Assembly: GCA_963281255.1 (NCBI GenBank)
Contig: OY725493.1
Location: forward strand, 4,061,857 to 4,125,856
Length of the DNA stretch: 64,000 nt
Source of the DNA: Aphrocallistes beatrix
Lineage: Eukaryota > Porifera > Hexactinellida > Sceptrulophora > Aphrocallistidae
Direction of reading: 5' to 3'
The notes beneath the pieces are model-generated. The model was not told the origin of the DNA. It saw only the letters and a program-made list of their open reading frames with translations, and ran no database searches. Below, in pieces: positions 45,771-56,434 of this stretch. The translations under genes were made by a program, and so were the position numbers. Numbering within the stretch: position 1 is the first letter of the stretch; each line of letters opens with the position of its first letter.

Positions 45771-46826
45771 CCATAGCCTACACCAATAATGCCTCACAGT
45801 AAAATAACCAAGGATGCGGTAATAGCTGAATGGAATAATACACGATTAGCCTAAAATGTTAACTATGTAGGATAGGCACAAAGAATGTATTACCAGCATA
45901 TATAAACATGGCATCAAAGTGCATATATTCGTTGTCAAAATTTCGATTAGTCATCATATCATTGCGCAACAGGTCATTTTAAGCACGATTTTGGCAATTT
46001 TCTAAGCTTTTTTAAGCCTACTTCTAAATGTTGTTAAGGTAGAATTTTTGTGTAGAACTAAGATTAGTACGAGTTGATTTGAAAAATTTAGAATTTTTCA
46101 ATGGAATGTTGTTACATTCCTACGGTAGAGCATTTTGATCAGTTTGAGCCATATCCTGCAAACTGTAATAACTAGGTCTTCAAATTTGATCGTATTTGAT
46201 AGGCAATTGGCTACTTCCTATTAGATAATAATACAATTTAAACTTCTAAATTCACAGACTATAGAGTTATGCGACAATTTAGTGTTTTGGTCACATTCTT
46301 AAAATCAACCCATAACTCAAAACTCGGTTAATTTAGAAGTTCAAGTTGTATTATCACCTAATAGGAAGTAGTCGCCTATCAAACACGGTCCAATTTGAAG
46401 CTCTAGTTATTACAGTTTGCACGAAATGGCCCAAACTGATCAAAATGCTTTACCATAGCAACGCAGGAATGTAACAACATTCCGTTTAAAAATTCTAAAT
46501 TTTTCAAATCAACTCGTACTAATCTTGGTTCTACACAAAAATCACACATTAATACCTTTTAGAAATAGGGTTAAAACAGCTTAGAAAATCGCAAAATTGT
46601 CCTTAGAATGACCTGTTGCGCAATGATATGATGACTAATCGAAATTTTTCCAACGGATATATGTACTTTGATACCATGTTTATATATGCTGCTAATACAT
46701 TCTTAATGCCTATTCTGCATGGTTAACGATTTTAAGCTAATCGTGTATTAATCCATTCGGCTACTACTTCATCCCTAGTCCATAATTTTCAGTCTACCGT
46801 GAGGCATTATTAGAGTAGGCTATGGT
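45771..46826. mobile_element. Large foldback element (CCATAGCC ends)
   Basis: 1056 bp. Arms of about 400-500 bp pair from CCATAGCCTACACCAATAAT / ATTATTAGAGTAGGCTATGG inward, through GATTAGTCATCATATCATTG and its inverse, to a centre near 46300. The 5-bp direct repeat TCTAC flanks it (45766-45770, 46827-46831). Relatives: 56435-57125 and, partly, 34905-35215. No coding. Confidence 0.75.
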
Positions 46827-46872
46827 CTACATAATAATCCATTAAGAAATTAATTATTAGCAGTTTGAAGCA

Positions 46873-47353
46873 CACTCCTTGGACAAAAGTATTCGTACCC
46901 CTCAATATTTTCCATCCAAATTGTTATAATTGTAATCAATTCGTGAAGTTACAAACATTCAATTAGTAACAAATATACTAAATCTGGCTTCAAATTCGTT
47001 TTCTTCACATTCAAAATACTCACTTTGTAAGCTTTCAATCTAATTACTCTCCTTCAAGATATAGTATTTTCAGCATTTGCTACCCTATGCCACATATCAC
47101 GAGTTATCACCATTGTATATGATGGCATTCGTGGTACGAGGTGGCACAGTTTGAAAAAGTTTAATCTTTTTTGAGAGAGTAATTGAGTGGAAAGAATATA
47201 AAGTTAGTAATCCGAATGTGGAGAATTCGAATTCGAAGTTAAATTAAGCGTATATCTTACAAATTAAAAGCCCTTGACTCGCTAATTAGCTTAGTATTAT
47301 AACTATTTGTATGGTAAACTTTGGGGTGTACGAATATATTTGTCGAGACAGTG
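46873..47353. mobile_element. R4 MITE
   Basis: 481 bp; CACTCCTTGGACAAAAGTAT on the left, ATTTGTCGAGACAGTG then TA on the right. Near-palindromic, centre at ACCATTGTATATGATGGC. Sister copy at 57584-58058. Confidence 0.82.
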
Positions 47354-47466
47354 TATATTAAAAGCAATTCAAGCGATAAAAATTGGCTCTGGAGATTAAG
47401 TAATTGAAAACTTTGAATTAAGGTAGCAATTTAAATCGAGTGTTGCAATAATTATGGGACAAACTG

Positions 47467-47681
47467 TACATACACATACATACGTACAAATCGTACAAGC
47501 ATAACATACACTTACATTTATTGAAATGTACAGCGCATTTGAACATATTAATATGGAATCTGCGCTATATAAATGTATATTATTATCCTTACTATTGATA
47601 AAACTCGATTAGTGCGTGTGTGTTTATATATCCTTAATATTAAAACTCGATTAATGTTTATATATTTATATATACAAGCGC
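47467..47681. repeat. Repeat-box spacer
   Basis: Two tandem copies of the outer box (ATCCTTACTATTGATAAAAC and ATCCTTAATATTAAAACTCG, about 47585-47655), each followed by TTTATATA runs, lead into an R1 head. Confidence 0.6.
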
Positions 47682-48310
47682 GCTTGGCTTGCTTGCGCTG
47701 CGGGGCTGGCGACACCTTGTGTCCGCCGGAGGAGCCTGGGCTCACATTGATTAATTATAAGGGAGATAACATCTCTAAATACAGTCGAAACCGTTTTTTT
47801 CTCACTCCGGTTTACCTTCCTTATCGTTTTTTTCTTAATATTTCAGAATCTTAATTAGGTAAAAATTCCAAATGTATATTAATCACCATCGGTTTTTTCG
47901 TTTGAGCCTGTAAAAAATAGTAAGAAAAAACCGGTTTCGACTGTATGTCTGTCTTAATGTTAAAATCGATATTACTCATCAAATTTGTCAATTTTTAATT
48001 TTTTTTGATGCGTAATTATGAGGTCATAACAGTGATGGGTCATCATTTTTAATGAGAGCTGTCTCATATGTGAAAAATATTAATATACACATTCTATTAA
48101 AATTTCAGCCTTTTATCACCTAAAATGGCTGAGTTATAGTAAAAAAACTGAAATTTCTAATTATAAAAAAGGAGACAATAACGCCATAATTCCATGATGT
48201 GTCAACTTTTTCGTCTGAGGTCAGACCTTAGTGGACCCATAGCCAAAAGACTCCCACATGCCAAAAATCAGCTTTCTGTGCCTGGCAGTTTCTTCAATCA
48301 ATTCGTTACA
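47682..48310 (+). repeat. R1 copy, head-first, with a nested MITE
   Basis: Head ACAAGCGCGCTTGGCTTG. Body interrupted at 47782-47943, tail at about 48300 followed by (TA)n and an R2 element. The octamers here are altered by substitution. Confidence 0.8.
47782..47943. mobile_element. Short CAGT-type MITE
   Basis: 162 bp, TA-flanked, CAGTCGAAACCGTTTTTTTC / ACCGGTTTCGACTG. Related to 635-1052. Removing it and one TA restores the R1 string CTCTAAATATGTCTGTC. Confidence 0.85.
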
Positions 48311-48337
48311 GATATATATATATAGTATATATATGTA

Positions 48338-48814
48338 CACTACCCGGACAAAAGTATTCGACCACCACGAAAACTTCCATACAAATAGTATTAAATTAGA
48401 TCTATTAAAAAAGGAACATGTCCTTAAACAGTAGAAAATACTCTGTTTTTTAGTTCAAATTCGGAATCTACACATTCTAATTACTCATAATTGACAGTTT
48501 CAACTCAATCACTTATTCTTCTGTAGAAATTATCAACCTATGCCACTTTGTGTCACTAAACGCCACCATATATAATAGCCGTGACTTGGGACAAGTAGCA
48601 TCGAGTAGCAAATGTTGATATTTCTCAACTTGGGAGTTAGTAATTAAGCTGAGGCTATCAATTATGAGTAATTATAATGTGTAGTTTACGAATTTGAAAT
48701 AAAAAATAGAGTATTCCTTACAGTTTGAGTACATATTCCTTTGTGAATAGACCCACTTTAATACTATTTGTATGGCGGTTTCTGTGGTGGTCGAATACTT
48801 TTGTCCGGGTACTG
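48338..48814. mobile_element. R2 MITE, complete copy
   Basis: 477 bp, TA-flanked, CACTACCCGGACAAAAGTAT / TTTTGTCCGGGTACTG. It appears in reverse orientation relative to 24325-24801 and is highly similar to it. Confidence 0.88.
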
Positions 48815-48834
48815 TATTTGTTATCTACCTTATT

Positions 48835-49207
48835 ATTAATCAATGTGAGCCCAGGTGCCCAAAGGGCGCCTCCGTCGGGCAAACGAATTAAGAAACTGCC
48901 AGGAATAGAAAGCTGATTTTTGGCATGTGGTAGTTTTTTGGCTATGGCTCCACTAGGTTCTTAGCTCAGACGAAAATGTCGACTCATCATGGAATTATGA
49001 CATCATTTTCATTTTTTACATTTTTTATAATTAGAAATTTCAGTTTTTCGACTATAACTCTGCCACTTTAGGTGATAGAAGGCTGAAATTTTGAGATGTT
49101 ATCTAACTTATAATTAATTATTGTGAGCATATGCAACCAAAGGGCGCCTCCGGAGGACACAAAGTGTCCGCCAGCCGCGTTACGCAAGCAAGCGAAGCGC
49201 GCTTGTT
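48835..49207 (-). repeat. Two R1 fragments, tail-first
   Basis: 48835-48886 is a head fragment (AATCAATGTGAGCCCAGG, GGGCGCCTCCG). From 48888 a new tail-first copy starts (AAACGAATTAAGAAACTGCC). It is deleted between GGCTGAAATTTT and GAGATGTTATCT and ends in the hairpin head at 49207. Confidence 0.75.
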
Positions 49208-50315
49208 ACTATTAAAGTATCATTCATATACGTATTTACGTATATGTAGTTTAAGGTAACGAATTGCTAATCCGCTACCGAGACGGAAGTTTTAGTCCAG
49301 TAGAGATCTTCTATCGGATCATTTAAGTGTGACCATAGACACTACTGTTGAGATGTATTCAAAAATATGGGGAGGGCCAACTAATAGAATATTTGTATTT
49401 TGTCTTATTTTTTATAATAAGCAAAGAACATACATAAACGTTAAAGATAAACATTATATATTTACATCATACATAGAGTAAAACACTAAATAAAAAAATT
49501 AGATATGTCCGGTTCTCTTCAACTCCAAACTTGAGGAGAGCCGCCCCCCCGGGATTCCAGAACTGGCAAAAAAGTTGCACGGATTATTTTTTGCCAACCG
49601 TTTAATTGCTACTTTATTTTTCCTCCATTTTAGTTTCAGTATACTTATTACTTTTCTTTTACTTGCTACTTATTTTTGACCGGCATTTAGTTGGGGTGTG
49701 GGGAAGAAATTATTGTTCGTGTAGTACAAGACCAAAAAGACTGTTGCATTGAACGATTTGTAGAAATATTTGAGCATTTCAGAATCAGAATTTTCTTAAT
49801 TTAACCTTGTCCAGTTTCTCAAGGTCTCCGGGAAATTCACTTGTCACTTTTCTTTCTGTATATCTGTTCTAGTATATCTACGAGGTTCCTTTAAAAATAT
49901 CCTAAATCATTATATGTAGTCAGGGAATATATTAAAATATCTGGCAAATCTGGGACTAAATTCATTACAAAGAAATTTCTTCACCAATTAGTTTATAAAG
50001 GTGACTACAAACATGTTTCAAAAAGTTTAAATTCAACTCCCGTAGGTGAACCCATGACACCTGCCGAAAGTTGAGGGAACCGAGAACCTTATCGGGGAAA
50101 TTTGAAAATGTTTAGTTCGGCCTTAAGTAGCTTATGAAGGGTGAAACAATGGGTTTTTCATGATTGTGAATCGATTATACGCATTTGTTTTACAGTAAAA
50201 CCACTCCTTGGCAGAAAAACGGCTACGCTCACATTTCCTGCTCGTCGCAACTACGCAACATTCAAAAATCTTTTAAGTACTGTCCTTTCCTTGTAGAGCT
50301 TAACAGTCTAGCAGT
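49208..50315. other. Non-coding, with a dispersed repeat
   Basis: 49545-49825 is the inverted copy of 12040-12300. No gene seen in the rest. The last 150 bp, upstream of the candidate ATG at 50316, include CTTTCCTTGTAG, which could be an acceptor. Confidence 0.4.
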
Positions 50316-50543
50316 ATGGATGTAGACAACAGTCCTGCACCTCCACTCAATTGCTTCATCTGTGATGACCCAGAGACGCCAGCTCAGAAGCTCGCACAGG
50401 CAACTCCTAAAGGCTACCCTACTCTGTTGGCATATGCAGGATCAGTTGGAAATGCTACAATTTTGGAGCCCATGAAAGAGGCATGGAATGTCGGAAGACT
50501 GATATACTACATAGAGTGTTTTGTACAACAAATCTGTCAACTC
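50316..50543 (+). CDS. Candidate first exon of an uncharacterised gene
   Basis: The ATG at 50316 opens MDVDNSPAPPLNCFICDDPE, then AQKLAQATPKGYPTLLAYAG, SVGNATILEPMKEAWNVGRL and IYYIECFVQQICQL, to a GTAAGTG donor at 50544. CxxC near the start and a second cysteine pair near the end suggest metal binding. The pattern (ATPKGYPTLL...MKEAWNVGRL) recalls the N-terminus of multicopy uncharacterised invertebrate proteins, perhaps the same group as the fragment at 31833-33697; that link is memory-based. No downstream exon was found, so it may be a remnant. Confidence 0.45.
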
Positions 50544-50639
50544 GTAAGTGCACATGTTTACTTCGTAGGAAACAATGATTTACAGCATTTTTTAAATAAT
50601 TCAGACTTTTTAAAATTTGCCTAACCGATTCAAAATCAC

Positions 50640-51056
50640 GAGTGTTATCTTAGCGATGGATTCGAGTCACACTTAATCGCTTATAACTCGAAATGCATTC
50701 GTACTAGATCAAAAATAATTATACCAGTGGAAATAAGAGAATTGGTGTATTTCATTTTCAAAGTTAAATTTTCACAAAATGAGTAAGCAGTGACACATCA
50801 AATTTAGGTATCAGTTTTTAGCTAATATCCATGAAATATTGACGATACAAACTTTTCCTCGAAACTACGTTTATTCCATCCAGCCTTGGTGTATTTTGTG
50901 TTCAAATTTCAAATTAAAAGATTGATTTTGAACGAATTATTAATATTTGAATTTTACATTTTAATAATGTCGTATCGCCGGGATTGTATACTATCAATAA
51001 CTTCTTTTAATCATGGCAGGATCATATTTTGTTTGATTCGTGTCGAGACTAAATTT
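50640..51056. other. Intergenic, nothing recognised
   Basis: AT-rich, without repeats I can place. Short sequences such as AACACTCGTG-like and TTAGCGACGGATTC recur in inverted form near 50645-50665 and 52420-52445. Confidence 0.3.
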
Positions 51057-51470
51057 CCAGCGATTTGATATATATATTGGCCATATTTGGAGAATTTCTT
51101 CTGGTTGCCCGTTCCTAGCAACAGCAAGGAAAAAACATTCCTGGCCGTTTTTCTCGTCTAGGTTCGGCGAGTACGAATATGCTATTAGAACTCTCTAATA
51201 TATCATATGTGGAATATATGAAGGGTTTGTGGCGTGTCGTAGTGGTAGGCATAGTGGAATGTGATAAAACCTTCATATATTCAACATATGATATATCAGA
51301 GAGCTCTAATTTACATATTCGTACTCGCTGAACCTAGACGACAAAAACAAGGGGTCACTCGATATGGTTACTCCTAAATTTGGAAATTTTTCAACATTCC
51401 TGGCGGTTGCTAGGAACGGGCAACCAAAAAATATTCTCTAAATATGGTAAATATATATATCAAATCGCTC
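51057..51470. mobile_element. Relic of the TTAA MITE centre with a nested small MITE
   Basis: 51057-51148 and 51380-51470 match the palindromic centre of the TTAA family (TTTGATATATATATTGGCC, CCGTTCCTAGCAAC, and inverse). The nested element is at 51149-51346. Outer ends and TTAA are not seen. Confidence 0.65.
51149..51346. mobile_element. Small TIR MITE (TCGTCTAGGTTCGGCGAG)
   Basis: About 198 bp. Arms of 65-70 bp (TCGTCTAGGTTCGGCGAGTA / TACTCGCTGAACCTAGACGA) around a 45-bp centre reading GTGTCGTAGTGGTAGGCATA, which resembles a tRNA A-box. No coding. Confidence 0.75.
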
Positions 51471-51557
51471 CAAATTAAGTGCTGACCACGACTATTAAAA
51501 CTAGATTGGAGTATAATTATGAAAATTATACATCATTTTAATACTTCTAGTACTATA

Positions 51558-51950
51558 CCGTATTTCCCTGAATAAGCGCCGGTTTGAATAAGCGCCGGGT
51601 CTAAAGGGTGAGCGAAATAAATAAGCGCCGGGGCTTGAATAAGCGCCGGGGCTCGAATAAGCGTCGGACGCCGGGGCATTTTAGTTCTCTGAAAATCATA
51701 TCAAACTAGTATTCTCAGTAGTGGCATAGATAGAAGTGCTTTTTGAAACATTACATTATGCTTTTTTAATAGAACTAACATTCTCAGTTGTGGCAAAAAT
51801 AAAAGTGCCAGTCAATGTAGTAAACAAAAAAAAAGAGCGCCGGGTCAAAATAGCGAATGAAAAAAATAAGCGCCGGGGCTTGAATAAGCGCCGGGTCTAA
51901 AGGGTGCATGAAATAAATAAGCGCCCGGGCGCTTATTCGAAGCAATACGG
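51558..51950. mobile_element. TA-flanked MITE with GAATAAGCGCCGGG repeats
   Basis: 393 bp; ends CCGTATTTCCCTGAATAAGC / GCTTATTCGAAGCAATACGG, TA on both sides. GAATAAGCGCCGGGnC units recur about eight times in the two subterminal parts. No coding. Confidence 0.85.
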
Positions 51951-51952
51951 TA

Positions 51953-52920
51953 TGCAGCACTAAAACAAATCAAATGTTCATAATTCTTTCAAAAATTAAT
52001 ATTTTGGGCCAATTTTTGAAATATAAATACATCCAGCCTTAAATAATGGTGTTCCAAAAAAATTTTATAACAAATATTTCAAGAGTTAATGACAAAAAAT
52101 GGGGCAGAAATTTTCTATATGATTTCTAATGTAAAAATTCAAACATCTATAATTTTCTCAGAAGTTAATATTTTTGTTTAAAATTTAAAATACATAATAG
52201 CCATTTTGAGAAATAAGTGCCAATCAAAGGAAAACACTTTCAGAGATATTAACCAAAAACTGAGACAAGAATTCACTAACAAAATGCTAAGTCACCTTAA
52301 GAAATTTGACACATTTGGGTTGTTTTATGAAATACTCAAACGCTCCTCTTTCCACTGGTATAATCATTTTAACATAGGACGCATACTTTTTGAGATATGT
52401 GCGTTTTAGAGAGGATTTTGAATCCGTCGCTAAGATAACACTCGTGGAAATTAAAAAATATAGATCATCATCATATGAACGCCATATCCAACTGCTAAGC
52501 AGGTCATAGTCATTGACGATTTAATGTTTAAAGTTTCTGCCATTCATCGAGTTTTAAAATTAAGGATATACTAACAAAACCTAGTTTTAATAGTAAGGAT
52601 AATTGCTCATGAGCAAAGTGACGATAGCTATTGCGCAATGTGTCAATTAATCGTGCGCAATGTAATTTTTAATACATCACCATTCAGTAATACTAAATGT
52701 AATATTGCTCGATTTTTTAATGTTCTATACTGACTCAGTAGTACTGACTTTGGCCAGTGGATCACCATAGCAAAATCAGTATACTAGACAAGCATGCGAT
52801 TTTACGATGATTGAAATATTGACTATAAGAACTCTATTTTAAACCGGAATCTGTCCTTTTCTGTAGACAAGCTCTAGACTAAGTTTTAAAAAAGCAAATA
52901 AAAAGCATATTACATATATA
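51953..52920. other. Intergenic, nothing recognised
   Basis: AT-rich. The outer box in inverse (TTTTAATAGTAAGGAT) occurs at about 52585-52600, without an R1 copy beside it. The frame at 52206-52409 has no recognisable domain. Confidence 0.35.
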
Positions 52921-53102
52921 CAGTCAGGGTCGCTTATTATGAACCCGCTTAATATGAACATTCATTTATTATGAACTAACCTGGTCCCAATTTCATTTTT
53001 TAGATAGGATTTGTATTGAATCAAGTTCGCTTAATATGAAGTATCTCTATTATGAACATATTTTTTGGTCCGCTGGTGGTTCACAATAAGCGACCCTAAC
53101 TG
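52921..53102. mobile_element. CAGT-type MITE (CGCTTATTATGAAC motif)
   Basis: 182 bp; ends CAGTCAGGGTCGCTTATTAT / ATAAGCGACCCTAACTG. TATTATGAAC/CTTAATATGAA motifs are repeated about six times. TA on the left; the right flank has CA, probably mutated. Confidence 0.8.
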
Positions 53103-53249
53103 CATTACTATGTTTCAAGTTTGACAATGTAATCTTACTATTTCCTATAATATACATTCTGTCCTATAATTTTTGAGAAATATAAAACTCGTAAATTCAA
53201 ATACTAGAGATGTCATAATATTGATTGTATGATTCTAAATGATAATCAA

Positions 53250-54190
53250 TATGTTGGAGTAGTTCAATAATTTATTTTATTTTTGGCATTTTTATCTTTC
53301 ATCCAAGCCTTGGTTACCTTAGCTATGTGTTTCGGGTAGTTGTCTTGGACCAGAAACCACCTCTCTTCGTGAAAGAAATTGCTTGTTGCAACAAATGTAA
53401 ATTTTAAATATCAAAAAATATATGTGCAGTTAGAATATGATACGTATATTATTAATTAATTTTAATTAATAATATATCCCTAAAATGCACAATGAGAAGG
53501 TTCCCGTTGATGAAAATGCGCATATATATGGATTTTCTGGGTATGTTTACGGGTGGGGAAGTCCTGATATTACCACTCTTAGTCCAAATGCGAACCCGAC
53601 CCCCACTTATCCAGATAGATGCTTCATCGGCGAAGATCACGTCTTCCCAGTTGTTATCAATATTTCTGTGGGCTCATTCAAGCCTAATCAAACGATTCTT
53701 TTCAGATAGCATTGGAATTGGGGTCTGGTATGGCTTAGGGTATTCCAACCCTTTTAACAATGACCTACTGTGTTTTTAGAGACTTCAAAAAGGCATCTGC
53801 TTGCCATGGATCTAAGAGAAATAGATGGCATCCGTCGAATTTGTTGTGCAATACTGTTTCTTATCTAAAGTGGAGCCAATTTAGACGGTTTGCCAAACTG
53901 ATAGGATTTGATCCGTATCCTCTTCTCTGTTTGAGCCATATCAATTATATCTAGCTAATTTATCGACATATAAACACAGATTCAGAAATATGTCAAAAAA
54001 TAATGAATCATCATGACGTCTTCAATAAATACCTCAATATTAAAAAATATTATCGGAGAAATTTTTGCCTGGGTATAGTCCCGACTGATTTTCATATAAC
54101 TAAGAACTAACGTTAGAGGAAAGTACTTTATATTTCGACTATAGATCAAACTTAACAAAATTCTAAATACTTATGGGACAGATTGTATCT
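53250..54190 (-). mobile_element. Tc1-type transposase remnant
   Basis: On the minus strand: YPKPYQTPIPMLSEKNRLIR, then VIFADEASIWISGGRVRIWT (first catalytic Asp in FADEA, about 53630), VNIPRKSIYMRIFINGN, WFLVQDNYPKHIAKVTKAWM (second Asp, about 53335). The third acidic residue is missing because the element stops near 53250. At about 54170-54188 is a TIR-like end, TACTTATGGGACAGATTG, close to the ends at 45363/47466, so both belong to one family. Frameshifts present; inactive. Confidence 0.75.
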
Positions 54191-54304
54191 ACTTGTATTA
54201 CATTTGTGAATCTTATAGACTTGTAGTGTTTTTACTACTAAACAATAAGTAGGATATGAATTTTATAAATTACGTGTAGACTTAATTTTTAACCAATAAT
54301 TTTC

Positions 54305-54526
54305 ATCTCTGGTAGTTTCAACAACATTGCAAATCAAATGATATGTGATGTTGTTGAAAATACGTACAAACATGTATCCAAACAATTGACTATATTCCAA
54401 GTTAAACATGTAAGTTTAAGTATAATGAATTGGTCCCGTGCAGGTGTGCTTGTTAACGATGCTCGGATAGCGAACACTTCGTATCTCCCTGAGTGGTTCT
54501 TCCAACATATCCTTCCCTCTCTCTGA
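54305..54526 (+). CDS. Candidate last exon of an unrecognised host gene
   Basis: After an acceptor-like TTTTCATCTCTGGTAG (ending near 54315) the plus strand stays open to a stop at 54524-54526: FNNIANQMICDVVENTYKHV, SKQLTIFQVKH, GVLVNDARIANTSYLPEWFF, QHILPSL. The codon content looks protein-like. No domain is recognised and no upstream exon was found; the DNA just before it is Tc1 debris. It may be a gene remnant. Confidence 0.3.
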   Translation: MSGSFNNIANQMICDVVENTYKHVSKQLTIFQVKHVSLSIMNWSRAGVLVNDARIANTSYLPEWFFQHILPSL

Positions 54527-54529
54527 GTT

Positions 54530-55388
54530 TTAACAAATAAAAAGATAATGATGACGAGGAAAAACAAAAAGATTCCTCATAAATGATCGGAAAAATGAAC
54601 GATTTTTTACAAAAGGATCGCGATCGTTCATCTGATCTTTAAAATAACTCCTAACACTGATTCTCATCGATCGTAGAAAAAGAATCGCAGTCGTGATCGA
54701 TCGATCGATCAAAGATAGCACGTCCTAAAGTAATATGATTTAGTGGCAGAATTGATCCAACCTTAAATACAACATTAATAAACTTGTTCGATTTTTCTTG
54801 CAAGTTTAGTTGAATTCACAAAAATTTATAATTAATTAATCAATCAGTTGTTACTTTAATTTTACGGGGTATGATTCAGGATGTAGGTTGTACTTGTATA
54901 TGAATGTACAATGTGGATTACTTCTTCCGCCTAAAGGAATTCTCTAAATTGAGTTCAAAAAGTATCTAATATAAGAAACCTAAGAAACAATAGCAAAATG
55001 TTTTTTCGAGAAGAAGAATAAAATACTTGCATATCCAGGAATTATTTTTAGTAACATGATACTATTATTAGTTTTTTATCGTTGTTAATAGAAAATGATA
55101 CTCAAAATAACTCCAGCAACATCGTCGGTCATTGATATATAAAAGTACTGCTTTACTATAAGTGATGCAAAACTGCAACACAATCTCCGATTTCTAAGTA
55201 AAATATATATTGGCTAACCAATATATGATGAAGTAAATTTAATATAAGAAGACTACAATTGAATAACTACACTTACAAAATCAAACCTCTTAGTTTCAAT
55301 TTAATTCATCTACTATTTTTTATTCGTTTCCTTTTCTCAAATTCCTGTACCAAAATATTTACTCTTTTACTCATATTGAACAACTGTA
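54530..55388. other. Intergenic upstream of uridine-cytidine kinase
   Basis: 54570-54715 is rich in CGATCG/GATCGATC-type palindromes (TCGTGATCGATCGATCGATC), perhaps subterminal repeats of a transposon. The remainder is AT-rich, and the last 150 bp before the ATG are pyrimidine-rich with no TATA or other element I can assign. Confidence 0.4.
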
Positions 55389-56174
55389 ATGCAAAGTAAA
55401 TTTCAACCTGATTTTACTGATGGTACTGAGAATCCTAAACGGAAACCTTTCCTTATTGGTGTAACTGGAGGGAGTGCATCGGGTAAAACAACAGTATGCC
55501 AGAAAATCATTGAACATCTAGGTGAGTCAGGGATAGATTCTCAGAGGAAGAAGATTTCTATTCTCAGTCAAGATAGTTTCTATAAAGATCTTACATCAGA
55601 GGAACATCGGTTAGCAGCAAATGATGATTACAATTTCGACCACCCAGATTCCTTCGATAAAGATTTGATTATAAAATCTTTGTTAGAACTTTCAGTTGGC
55701 AAAACAGTTCAAGTACCAAAATACGACTTTATCACACACAAAAGAACTAAGGAGAAGTATACTGTATATCCATCAGATGTTATCTTGTTTGAAGGGATAT
55801 TAGTACTCTATGAGCCAGTTATTAGAGATATTCTCAATCTGAAGATATTCGTTGACGTTGATAGTGATGTGAGGCTATCAAGGAGAATTCTTAGAGATAT
55901 GTCTGAGAGAGGACGAACTTTAGAGTCTATTCTAAAACAATATGCTACCTTTGTTAAACCATGCTTTGAAGAGTTCACTCTTCCAACCAAACAACATGCA
56001 GATGTTATAATTCCAAGGGGAGTAGAAAATGTCGTTGCAATAAATCTCATTGTTCAACATATTTCTAATATTCTTTCTTCAAAGAATCCGACTAAGTACA
56101 AGATGGATCATATTAGAGTGCGACGATTTTCAGAATCAGACAAGAATAGTAAGATTCAGGACTGGGAAGATTGA
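55389..56174 (+). CDS. UCK2: Uridine-cytidine kinase (UCK1/UCK2 type)
   Basis: 261 residues, equal in length to the vertebrate enzyme. It phosphorylates uridine and cytidine to UMP and CMP in the pyrimidine salvage pathway, in the cytosol. Visible motifs: P-loop GGSASGKT (residues 27-34), [12 protein letters not shown] (about 58-69), NFDHPDSFD (about 78-86), [13 protein letters not shown] (about 127-139), [13 protein letters not shown] (about 158-170) and [20 protein letters not shown] (about 185-204), then [18 protein letters not shown]. The start is the first in-frame ATG and gives the normal short N-terminal lead. No introns interrupt it, unlike vertebrate orthologues. UCK1 and UCK2 cannot be told apart with certainty in an invertebrate. 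Confidence 0.97.
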   Translation: MQSKFQPDFTDGTENPKRKPFLIGVTGGSASGKTTVCQKIIEHLGESGIDSQRKKISILSQDSFYKDLTSEEHRLAANDDYNFDHPDSFDKDLIIKSLLELSVGKTVQVPKYDFITHKRTKEKYTVYPSDVILFEGILVLYEPVIRDILNLKIFVDVDSDVRLSRRILRDMSERGRTLESILKQYATFVKPCFEEFTLPTKQHADVIIPRGVENVVAINLIVQHISNILSSKNPTKYKMDHIRVRRFSESDKNSKIQDWED

Positions 56175-56434
56175 TTAGGAATCATAGAGTGTAGATTAGG
56201 AATTCTTGGGATTATAGAATTAGCATAGTTTATAGTAAATTAAATCAGTGATGATATGCTAAGATTTAGATGAGATTAGGGGTACTTACCAATAGGGATG
56301 TTCCCAACATTGTTTTCTTTTCGTGAATCTAGTAGTTAGTTTTTATATATACTACGAGCATAGGTCAGGGTTGCCGTGGGAATTCTCATGGGAATACCCA
56401 CAGATTCCCTGCATGCCAGCATGCCAGGGATTTT
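56175..56434. other. 3' flank of uridine-cytidine kinase
   Basis: No clear AATAAA within the first 120 bp. A small GC-richer inverted repeat around TGCATGCCAGCATGCCAGGG lies at about 56410-56430. Confidence 0.35.

Larger units (their letters stand above)
45363..47466 (-). mobile_element. Tc1-type transposon fossil containing two other elements
   Basis: TIRs CAGTTTGTCCCATAATTATT / AATAATTATGGGACAAACTG with TA at 45361-45362 and 47467-47468. On the minus strand about 45500-45665 encodes a Tc1 transposase end (LNPIDNLFAWLKQKLSRK; the residue after PI is the last catalytic acid, here Asp). The rest of the transposase is absent. The interior is a foldback element (45771-46826) and an R4 MITE (46873-47353). 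Related ends occur at 54175-54188. Confidence 0.8.

Noticed and set aside
54400-54450. 34-nt intron (GTAAGT...GTGCAG) inside the 54.3-kb exon candidate
   Set aside because: The frame is open straight through, and removing 34 nt would shift it out of the protein-like reading.
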